Source: Clostridia bacterium (GTDB lineage Bacteria > Bacillota > Clostridia > Oscillospirales > Acutalibacteraceae). From it: 49,339 nucleotides of DNA. The notes beneath the pieces are model-generated. The model had not been told where the DNA came from. It saw only the letters and a list, made by a program, of their open reading frames with translations, and ran no database searches. Within the stretch, counting starts at the first letter, position 1, and every line of letters starts with the position of its first letter. The position numbers and the translations under genes are program-made. The stretch covers positions 1 to 49,339 of the forward strand of contig JAFQFZ010000002.1 in assembly GCA_017398425.1 (NCBI GenBank), written 5' to 3'. Shown in pieces: positions 1 to 5,643 of this stretch.

Positions 1-124
1 ATGGATGCAGAAGGACAGGCGTTTGCGTTCGAGTGCAGGGGTGCGCAGAACAGCGGTACAAACGCGCAGATGCCCGTGGTAGAGCAAATCCCGAAGGGAC
101 GGCAAAACCGCCCGTAAACGCCCC

Positions 125-379
125 GTGTGCGCCCACAGAGCCCCATCCCGAGCCGATACCGAGAAAGATACGCAATCCGGCACGGGATGCCTGTATCAGA
201 TCAATGACAACCTTTGGGAAGGCAGCTTTTTCCCAAGACTGCCGAACGGCAAGCGAAAGAAATTCAACGTCTACGCTGAAACGAAAGAGCAGTGCGAAAT
301 CAAACTCGCCGAAATGATCGCACGAGTCAAAGCCGAGATCGCGGAAGAAAAAACAAAACTAAAAGAGAGCGCCGAATAA
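125..379 (+). CDS. Recombinase/integrase-like AP2-type DNA-binding fragment, probably a remnant
   Basis: The 84-residue product has a short basic N-terminus, then a segment with GTGCLYQIND, LWEGSF, NGKRKKFNVYAETKE and a charged helix. This is the look of the AP2-like arm-binding domain of phage integrases and the tails of some clostridial recombinases (family recognition from memory). No catalytic domain is present. The GTG start at 125 has no clear ribosome binding site, and the same frame is open back to a TAG at 80-82. Another frame is open from base 1 to 117, so a frameshifted or decayed larger gene entering from the left is possible. It lies beside the AT-rich retron, which suggests an eroded mobile element. 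It could also be an intact small DNA-binding protein. Confidence 0.4.
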   Translation: MCAHRAPSRADTEKDTQSGTGCLYQINDNLWEGSFFPRLPNGKRKKFNVYAETKEQCEIKLAEMIARVKAEIAEEKTKLKESAE

Positions 380-417
380 GGCGCCCTCAAAATTTGGTTT
401 GCAGTAAACAAAGAAAA

Positions 418-460
418 GCAAAGAGGGCGACTCATAAAAGCCGCCCTCTTTGCTTATTTT
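418..460. terminator. Bidirectional terminator between the remnant gene and the retron RT
   Basis: A 12-bp inverted repeat (418-429 with 442-453, gcaaagagggcg paired with its complement) has a 12-nt loop and is followed by TTATTTT on the plus strand. On the minus strand a T-rich run also follows it. It should end both the rightward gene and the leftward retron transcript, only a few bases past the RT stop codon. Confidence 0.75.
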
Positions 461-461
461 A

Positions 462-1667
462 CTAAAAAGGTAAATCTGTATTATCAGTTGAAGAATTATT
501 TTGAGAGGTTATTACTTGTGGCCAATCTTTATATGTACAAACATCAGATAAATTGCGCTTGTTAAGATAAATTTTTCTTGAATTATACATATCGCCATAA
601 TAATATAACTCTTCTTCATCTTTAGGATCGATAAGAGCAGATTCAATTTCTTCTAAATCGTCGAAAAACAAGTTATTGTTATATGCATCAACCAGTTCTG
701 GAAAATATATGATTTTCTCTGCCGTTGTTGTAATATATTGTTTAATTGAAGATATATAATTGAAATTATTGTCCTTTTCTATAAAGGAAACATATCCTAT
801 TTCTCCAAGGATCTTACCCTTGTTTTTATAATCGCCCGACATCAAACACATGAAAATTTCAGCGCGGATTTTTCTCTTCATCTCTTTAGGAGCCTTTAGT
901 TCGAATTTTTCATCGAGATGGTGTTGAACAATTGTTACACCTGTAATTCGTTTGCGATTTGATGGTGTGTTAAAGTGTGTTTTCCTGTCATTTATAACGA
1001 AACCTTCATTTTCAATAATTTGTTTGAACGCATAATAATATCGCAATAAAAGAGTTTTGTCATCACAAGAAAAATACATGTCATCAGCGTATCTTGTGTA
1101 GATGATGCCTCTTTTTTGACATAAACCTGCAAGTCGGTTATCTAACGTAATGCATACAAGATTTGAAATTGCAGGTGAACAAGGGCTCCCTTGTGGCAAT
1201 TTTGAATCTAATGTGCACAATTTTGTTAGTATAGTAGCTGCAAATTCATTATAGCCCAAGCTTGAAAAAATGTTATATACTTTGTTGGCTGAAATGCTTG
1301 GAAAAAAATCTTTCAAGTCAATTGAGAGACCATATAATGTATAGGCATGATATGCGGCGTTTTGTTTATTTCCAAACGAAGAACCTCTTCTAAATGCCAT
1401 TGACTGATTGGATGGAACAATTTTATTTAAGATATTTTTTAATATCCATTTTTGTACAATACGCAGAGTATACGAGGGAATAAAGATTTCCCGCATATCG
1501 CCGTTCCTCTTAGGTATTTTCTTATTTCTATAATACTTTTCTGTTAAATTAGAAAGACAAAAAAGCAAACGTGTGCTTAATCCAGTTATCTCTGAAAACT
1601 GTTCTATAGTCGAAAAACGAGGCAATCCAAGCGAATTAATTAGTAATGATTGTGATATTTTTCGCAT
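462..1667 (-). CDS. Retron reverse transcriptase
   Basis: The 401-residue product reverse-transcribes the adjacent msd RNA into multicopy single-stranded DNA linked to the msr RNA. Retron hallmarks are visible in order: NAAYH near residue 103, DLKDFFPSI near 117, LPQGSPCSP near 157, catalytic YADD at about 193-196, and RITGVTI near 241 (equivalent of the retron VTG motif). After about residue 320 there is an acidic, Tyr/Asp-rich extension of roughly 80 residues, longer than the roughly 320-residue Eco1 enzyme. Base composition is far more AT-rich than the surrounding genes, so it was probably acquired by transfer. The only ribosome binding site (AAAGGAG, 1684-1678) lies inside the a2 repeat of the ncRNA, 10 nt from the ATG. 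Group II intron and DGR reverse transcriptases are excluded by the NAxxH and VTG-type motifs and by the context. Confidence 0.95.
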   Translation of the reverse strand: MRKISQSLLINSLGLPRFSTIEQFSEITGLSTRLLFCLSNLTEKYYRNKKIPKRNGDMREIFIPSYTLRIVQKWILKNILNKIVPSNQSMAFRRGSSFGNKQNAAYHAYTLYGLSIDLKDFFPSISANKVYNIFSSLGYNEFAATILTKLCTLDSKLPQGSPCSPAISNLVCITLDNRLAGLCQKRGIIYTRYADDMYFSCDDKTLLLRYYYAFKQIIENEGFVINDRKTHFNTPSNRKRITGVTIVQHHLDEKFELKAPKEMKRKIRAEIFMCLMSGDYKNKGKILGEIGYVSFIEKDNNFNYISSIKQYITTTAEKIIYFPELVDAYNNNLFFDDLEEIESALIDPKDEEELYYYGDMYNSRKIYLNKRNLSDVCTYKDWPQVITSQNNSSTDNTDLPF

Positions 1668-1672
1668 AAAAA

Positions 1673-1837
1673 AGTCGCTCCTTTTACCAGAAACTTTTCG
1701 TTAAGTTTAGTTGTCTATTTCACTCGATGTGAGATAGACGGCTAAAGTTAAGGAATCGTGTGGAATCATCCACCAAGGAAGGCGAATCGCCTTCCGAACA
1801 TATTGAAAACAATATGTAATAGCTAAAAGGAGCGACT
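1673..1837 (-). ncRNA. Retron msr-msd noncoding RNA
   Basis: A perfect 14-bp inverted repeat (1824-1837 with 1673-1686) forms the a1/a2 ends. Directly after a1 comes TTAGC, with a candidate branching G at 1823, the same context as in Retron-Eco1. The msr part has a stem-loop with 8-bp stem and UUUU loop (1798-1817), a GC-rich 8-bp stem-loop (1777-1795) and a 5-bp stem-loop (1760-1773). The msd part is a long imperfect hairpin with 23-nt arms (1729-1751 and 1701-1723, 19 matches, 5-nt loop). The RNA begins 2 nt after the effector stop and ends 5 nt before the RT start, so it is cut from the same leftward transcript. Every expected retron RNA element is present in order. Confidence 0.92.
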
Positions 1838-1839
1838 AA

Positions 1840-2706
1840 TTATTTATTTAATTGCTCCTTTAGTATATCACATCTTATTCGATCGTGCAAGAGAGTTTTT
1901 TCAGTTGCTACTGAATTGTTCAACGTTAATTGGATTTTTTGATATCCTTTACCCGAAAGCGAAATAATACTATCGGATTTATTCTGATCAAATCTTGTCA
2001 CTAAAACATTAGTTTTTAATAAATATTTAATGGCAACATTAAACAACTCGTTGTATTTGTTTGTTTGCATTCCTTTGTGATTGAGAAATGCTTTCAAATT
2101 TTTATGTAGTTGTTTTCTGCCAACCGTTTTATAAAAATATACAATTATTGGTATAAAGGCAATATACGCAGAAAGCTCACTGAAATTATTATTCTTATTA
2201 CCATGATGCCTTTTGTGTAGTTTCCTAAAGAGTTTACATAGTGATTCAACCAGTTCTTCTTGGTGATCTGGTTTATAAGTTACCAAATGATCCGGATGAT
2301 TTTTGCAGAGATGTTTAACCGGCCCCATCATAATAAAACTTTTGTCTCTAGAATATTTTTGATTAATTGCTACGACTAATTTCTTTCTAATGTTTTCGTT
2401 TTGAACAAATGCACCTAATTCTACAGCAGACCCCATGCTTTCGCAAATAATACATATAACATCCGCGTTGTCCGCAAGAAAGTTTTCATATTCGAGCAAA
2501 TCGGAACGTTTGTCTCTATTGAGCATTTCCATGAATAAATCTTCGGGGTATAAAATTTGAAATTGTTTTTTAGACAATAGGTTTTTAACACTGTTTCTTA
2601 TATTGTTTTTATCTGCCCCTCCACATAAAAAAATATAGCAAGATTGATTGAATGTTTTACAAAAGACATTTTCATAAATAGAATTATATGTTGAAATGTC
2701 ATCCAT
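1840..2706 (-). CDS. Retron effector: nucleoside deoxyribosyltransferase-like N-glycosidase with C-terminal winged-helix-like domain
   Basis: This 288-residue protein is the likely toxin arm of the retron. The N-terminal half reads as a Rossmann-like NDT domain: YIFLCGG near residue 24, YPEDLF near 53, and ICESMGSAVELGAF near 87-100, carrying the Glu residues of the family's catalytic region. In type II-A retrons this kind of effector is held inactive by the RT-msDNA complex and is released during phage infection (known for Eco1). The C-terminal half (about 175-288) is basic and helix/strand-rich, consistent with the DNA-binding winged helix of the family. It is the first gene of the unit, before the ncRNA and RT. 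Base composition is strongly AT-rich. The start ATG at 2706 has only a weak, distant GAGG upstream. Confidence 0.85.
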   Translation of the reverse strand: MDDISTYNSIYENVFCKTFNQSCYIFLCGGADKNNIRNSVKNLLSKKQFQILYPEDLFMEMLNRDKRSDLLEYENFLADNADVICIICESMGSAVELGAFVQNENIRKKLVVAINQKYSRDKSFIMMGPVKHLCKNHPDHLVTYKPDHQEELVESLCKLFRKLHKRHHGNKNNNFSELSAYIAFIPIIVYFYKTVGRKQLHKNLKAFLNHKGMQTNKYNELFNVAIKYLLKTNVLVTRFDQNKSDSIISLSGKGYQKIQLTLNNSVATEKTLLHDRIRCDILKEQLNK

Positions 2707-2762
2707 GGAAGTTCACATCCTCTTGTAATAAAATTCTCTAAAAAAGATTCAGATGTTTATAC

Positions 2763-2799
2763 AATCAAAGCCGCAAGATTATTCCTTGCGGCTTTGATT
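2763..2799. terminator. Hairpin downstream of tRNA-Pro, probable terminator
   Basis: A perfect 15-bp inverted repeat (2763-2777 with 2785-2799, 7-nt loop) lies 22 bases past the encoded CCA end of tRNA-Pro. The 3' arm is T-containing (GCGGCTTTGATT) but no long T tract follows, so termination may be partial and the retron could receive read-through from the tRNA promoter. Confidence 0.6.
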
Positions 2800-2820
2800 C
2801 TGCGGTCAAAACCGCGAAAA

Positions 2821-2896
2821 TGGTCCGAGTGACAGGGATCGAACCTGCGGCCTGATGGTCCCAAACCACCCGCGCTCCCAGCTGCGCCACACCCGG
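2821..2896 (-). tRNA. tRNA-Pro (anticodon TGG)
   Basis: The 76-nt minus-strand sequence folds as a cloverleaf. The acceptor stem CCGGGTG pairs with CACTCGG (one G-U), the D stem is GCGC/GCGC, the anticodon loop TTTGGGA gives anticodon TGG, and the T arm contains GTTCGATC. The discriminator base is A and the CCA end is encoded. The AT-rich retron lies immediately downstream of the 3' end, a common integration site for mobile DNA. Confidence 0.95.
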
Positions 2897-2900
2897 ATAT

Positions 2901-2981
2901 CTATTCAATTTTTCTTATTTTTGCGTAGAAGTGGGACAAACTGTGGTCAAACTCAAAATCCACGCTTTTTTGAGTTTTCAT
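2901..2981 (-). CDS. Putative 26-residue mini-ORF upstream of tRNA-Pro
   Basis: An ATG at 2981 overlaps the stop of the preceding small ORF as ATGA, and the frame stops 4 nt before the mature tRNA-Pro 5' end. The peptide starts MKTQKSVDFEFDHS and ends AKIRKIE. A 10-bp perfect hairpin (2949-2958 with 2968-2977) lies within it. No function is known to me. It may be a translated coupled peptide, or chance coding in the leader of the tRNA transcript. Confidence 0.25.
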   Translation of the reverse strand: MKTQKSVDFEFDHSLSHFYAKIRKIE

Positions 2982-3124
2982 AAAACCCCGAAAGTCCGCA
3001 CCGTTAAAGGCTTTTCGGGACTTTTGCTTTTTTCAAGCATTTCGTGCCGGGCACGCTCCCAAAGCAAGCGCGCGTCCTGTTGCAACAGCGGTTCAGACTT
3101 CGCAAACAGCTTGCTCGTCTTCAC
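2978..3124 (-). CDS. Putative 48-residue small protein upstream of tRNA-Pro
   Basis: A GTG start at 3124 follows AAGGAG (3143-3138) at 13 nt, rather distant. The product is a charged, probably helical peptide beginning MKTSKLFAKSEPLLQQDARL and ending TVRTFGVL. It is preceded by a near-consensus promoter and an 86-nt 5' leader containing small hairpins. A hairpin (2986-3019) with a short T run overlaps the last codons, so the transcript could instead be a small noncoding RNA. I have an uncertain memory of similar short peptides in other clostridial genomes. No function can be assigned. Confidence 0.35.
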   Translation of the reverse strand: MKTSKLFAKSEPLLQQDARLLWERARHEMLEKSKSPEKPLTVRTFGVL

Positions 3125-3217
3125 CTTGTTGCTGCCACTCCTTATCCCTCGCTGTATCTCGCACTGCGAGCGATCGGGAACGTCCCCAATTGCACCACAC
3201 CTCGATAAATCGAACCC

Positions 3218-3246
3218 AGTATACCGAATTTCTAAAGAGATGTCAA
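3218..3246 (-). promoter_or_regulatory. Strong sigma-A-type promoter driving the mini-ORF/tRNA-Pro transcript
   Basis: On the minus strand, TTGACA (3246-3241), a 17-bp spacer and TATACT (3223-3218) form a near-consensus promoter. Transcription would start near 3211 and run leftward through the two mini-ORFs into tRNA-Pro. It accounts for most of the otherwise gene-poor stretch 2900-3326. Confidence 0.75.
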
Positions 3247-3326
3247 GCCTGTCTCCGAAAACGAAACGGCTGAGCGCGGCATATACTGCATTGTGGGGGA
3301 GTAGGGACAGAAAGGAGGGGAGACCC

Positions 3327-3551
3327 ATGTCGATGATGATCGAAGTCGGCTCGGTATCCAATGCCATGCGCGGCAAGCGGATCCTGGAACAGCGGGGTGT
3401 GCGCGCCTATGTGCGGCGACGCGCGCCGTCGGAGAACGAGGAAGGATGCGGCTACGGCTTGCTGATCCCTGCGTCGGAGCCGCGCGCAGTCACATGGCTC
3501 AAAGAAGGCGGCGTACGGGTGATTCGCGTGCGAGAGCGTGAGAGCGGATGA
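3327..3551 (+). CDS. DUF3343 family protein (putative Se/S carrier-like)
   Basis: This 74-residue protein starts at an ATG preceded by AAGGAGG at 8 nt. The conserved pattern is a short beta strand, NAMRGKRILEQRGVRAYVRR, and a Gly-Cys motif (EEGCGYGL, residues about 40-47) in which the Cys could carry sulfur or selenium. DUF3343 proteins are commonly encoded beside cysteine desulfurases of this type, and here its stop overlaps the desulfurase start as ATGA, so the two are translationally coupled. A role in taking persulfide sulfur or selenium from the desulfurase is inference from context; no member with a proven function is known to me. Confidence 0.75.
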   Translation: MSMMIEVGSVSNAMRGKRILEQRGVRAYVRRRAPSENEEGCGYGLLIPASEPRAVTWLKEGGVRVIRVRERESG

Positions 3552-4714
3552 TCTATCTCGACCACGCCGCCACCAGTTATCCGAAACCGCCCTGCGTCTA
3601 TCGCGCGTTGGCGAACGCGGCGGCGCGCCTCGGCGCCAATCCGGGACGCGGCGGTTATCGCATGGCGCTCGAAACGACCGAAGCGCTGTACCGTTGCCGC
3701 GAGAGTGCGGCGGCGCTGTTCGGTTTGTCCGATCCGCGCCGTGTGGTGCTGATGCCGAATTGCACGACGGCGCTCAACACCGCGATCAAAGGTCTGCTTT
3801 CAAACGGCGGACACGCGGTCGCATCCGATTTGGAACACAACGCCGTCTTGCGTCCGCTTCACGCGGCGGCGTCTCACTATACCTTGGCGCATGTCTCTCC
3901 GGATGACGACGAGACGGTGCGCGCTTTTGCAGAGGCGATCACACCGCACACTCGTCTTCTGGTGTGCACGCATGCCTCGAACGTGACGGGGCAGGTGTTG
4001 CCCGTACGGCGCTTGGCAGCGCTCGCGCACGAACATGGCTTGCCGCTTGTGGTAGACGCGGCGCAGTCGGCGGGCATTGTCCCCATCGACGTTGAGGGAG
4101 ACGCGCTGGATTACGTTTGTGTCGCGGGGCATAAGGGGACGTTCGGACCGATGGGAACAGGACTGCTTCTCTGCCGTGACGACACACCGCTGCCGACGCT
4201 CGTTGAGGGTGGCACGGGGAGTGCGTCGCTCGCGCCGACGCCACCGCTCGACCTGCCCGAACGTCTGGAAAGCGGCACGCCGAACGTATGGGGCTTTTGC
4301 GCGCTCGGCGCAGGCCTTGAATGGGTGCGTGCGCGCGGCACGCAGGCGATTGCCGCCCATGAGCTGAGCCTGGCGGCGCGGGTGTACGATGCGCTGTCTT
4401 CATTCTCGCATGTGCGGCTGTGTTCGCCACCGCCGAAGCGTGGGCGATCGACCGCTGTGATTTCGTTCGTGGTCGACGGAATGACGTCGGAGGAGGCGGC
4501 GCACACGCTCGCTTGCGGCGGGTTGGCGGTGCGCGCGGGTTTGCACTGTGCGCCGACCGCGCACCGTACGCTCGGTACCTTGCCCGACGGGGCGGTGCGT
4601 TTGTCGTTCGGTGCGTTCAATACGCGACAAGACGCGGAAAATTGTATACAGTTTCTGAAAAAAATCCGTTCAAACGCATTGTTTTTCATGAGAAATTATG
4701 ATAAAATGAAATAA
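3548..4714 (+). CDS. Cysteine desulfurase family protein (class V aminotransferase)
   Basis: This 388-residue PLP enzyme should remove sulfur (or selenium) from cysteine (or selenocysteine) as enzyme-bound persulfide. It begins with the family signature YLDHAATSYPKP. The PLP lysine is K196 in AGHKGTFGP, Asp170 and Gln173 precede it in VVDAAQSAG, and the candidate persulfide cysteine is C334 in GLHCAPTAH, followed by the usual RLSFGAFNT segment. The sequence fits the clostridial desulfurase subfamily that travels with DUF3343 rather than the IscS of an isc/suf operon. It overlaps the DUF3343 gene by 4 bases. The cell substrate cannot be told from sequence. Confidence 0.9.
   Translation: MIYLDHAATSYPKPPCVYRALANAAARLGANPGRGGYRMALETTEALYRCRESAAALFGLSDPRRVVLMPNCTTALNTAIKGLLSNGGHAVASDLEHNAVLRPLHAAASHYTLAHVSPDDDETVRAFAEAITPHTRLLVCTHASNVTGQVLPVRRLAALAHEHGLPLVVDAAQSAGIVPIDVEGDALDYVCVAGHKGTFGPMGTGLLLCRDDTPLPTLVEGGTGSASLAPTPPLDLPERLESGTPNVWGFCALGAGLEWVRARGTQAIAAHELSLAARVYDALSSFSHVRLCSPPPKRGRSTAVISFVVDGMTSEEAAHTLACGGLAVRAGLHCAPTAHRTLGTLPDGAVRLSFGAFNTRQDAENCIQFLKKIRSNALFFMRNYDKMK
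4679..4707 (+). promoter_or_regulatory. Candidate internal promoter for cdaA-cdaR
   Basis: TTGTTT (4679-4684), a 17-bp spacer and TAAAAT (4702-4707) lie at the very end of the desulfurase gene, 37 bases before the cdaA start. The -35 box is weak, so this would supplement read-through. Confidence 0.4.
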
Positions 4715-4743
4715 ATACGGATGTAACGTGGGAGGTGAGGCAC

Positions 4744-5643
4744 TTGTTCGATCAAATCGGCGCATTTTTTGCCAATGCGTGGGAGCAGATCGTGGCGTTT
4801 TTCTCGACGATCAACCTGTTCTCCGCCGTCGTCGATATTGTCGCAGTCGCCTTTGTGGTGTACAGCCTGGTCAAGCTGGTGCGCGATTCGCGTGCGGAGC
4901 AGTTGATCAAGGGTGTTCTCCTGTTGGCGGTCGTGTATGTGCTGGCGTCGTTGCTGGATCTGCAAGCGCTCAACTACCTTCTCAGTATTTTGTTTGACAA
5001 CGCCTTGATCCTCGTGGTCGTCGTCTTCCAGCCGGAGATTCGCCGCGCCCTCGAAAAGGTGGGACACTCAAGTCTTTCGGGTGCGTTTGCGGCGCTCGGC
5101 AAGGGTGGCTCGGAGGAAGAGGTCGCCGCTTCTCGCAAGGAATGCATCGCCGCGGTGTGCGGTGCGGTGGAGCAGTTGCAACGTCAACGCATGGGTGCGC
5201 TCATTGTGTTTGAGCGGGAAACCAATCTCGGTGACATCATCAATTCGGGCACATTGATCGACGCCGGTCCGTCGGTGGAACTCATCGGCAACGTCTTCTT
5301 TAACAAAGCACCGCTTCACGACGGTGCTATGATCATTCGCGACGGACGTGTGCATGCGGCGGGATGCATCCTGCCGCTCACGAATCGCCATCATCTCAGC
5401 AGTTCGCTCGGCACGCGTCACCGTGCGGCGGTCGGCATGAGCGAAAATTCCGACGCCCTTGTGGTGGTCGTTTCGGAAGAAACTTCCGCCATTTCGCTCG
5501 CACTCGGCGGTGAGCTGACGCGGGATTACACCCCGAAGACCCTGCGCATTGCGCTGGAAAACATCATGCTCAGCGATATCGTCAGTGACAGCGATCAGGG
5601 CGGCCTCCTCAAAAAGATCTTCGAGGGGAGGGGCAGCAAATGA
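4744..5643 (+). CDS. cdaA: Diadenylate cyclase CdaA (DisA_N domain membrane protein)
   Basis: CdaA joins two ATP into cyclic di-AMP, the second messenger controlling potassium, osmolytes and wall homeostasis. Three transmembrane helices (about residues 25-45, 56-73, 77-96) precede the DAC domain, whose catalytic motifs DGA (193-195, in PLHDGAMII) and RHR (225-227, in GTRHRAAVG) are intact. I chose TTG at 4744 because the in-frame GTG at 4735 lies inside the Shine-Dalgarno GGAGG itself, while TTG is 8 nt downstream of it. The product is 299 residues, within the family range. Its stop overlaps the cdaR start (ATGA), the standard cdaA-cdaR pairing; glmM, often next, is absent here. Confidence 0.95.
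   Translation: MFDQIGAFFANAWEQIVAFFSTINLFSAVVDIVAVAFVVYSLVKLVRDSRAEQLIKGVLLLAVVYVLASLLDLQALNYLLSILFDNALILVVVVFQPEIRRALEKVGHSSLSGAFAALGKGGSEEEVAASRKECIAAVCGAVEQLQRQRMGALIVFERETNLGDIINSGTLIDAGPSVELIGNVFFNKAPLHDGAMIIRDGRVHAAGCILPLTNRHHLSSSLGTRHRAAVGMSENSDALVVVVSEETSAISLALGGELTRDYTPKTLRIALENIMLSDIVSDSDQGGLLKKIFEGRGSK

Noticed and set aside
1-460. attL/attR repeat of the tRNA-Pro 3' end on the far side of the retron
   Set aside because: No stretch matching the tRNA T arm or acceptor end was found in 1-460, so an intact site-specific element cannot be claimed.
2929-3210. SRP RNA, 6S RNA or tmRNA as the content of the transcript upstream of tRNA-Pro
   Set aside because: The GGAAGGAAGCAG-type SRP loop, a 6S-like long closing stem and a tmRNA tag frame are all absent, so no named RNA family is claimed.
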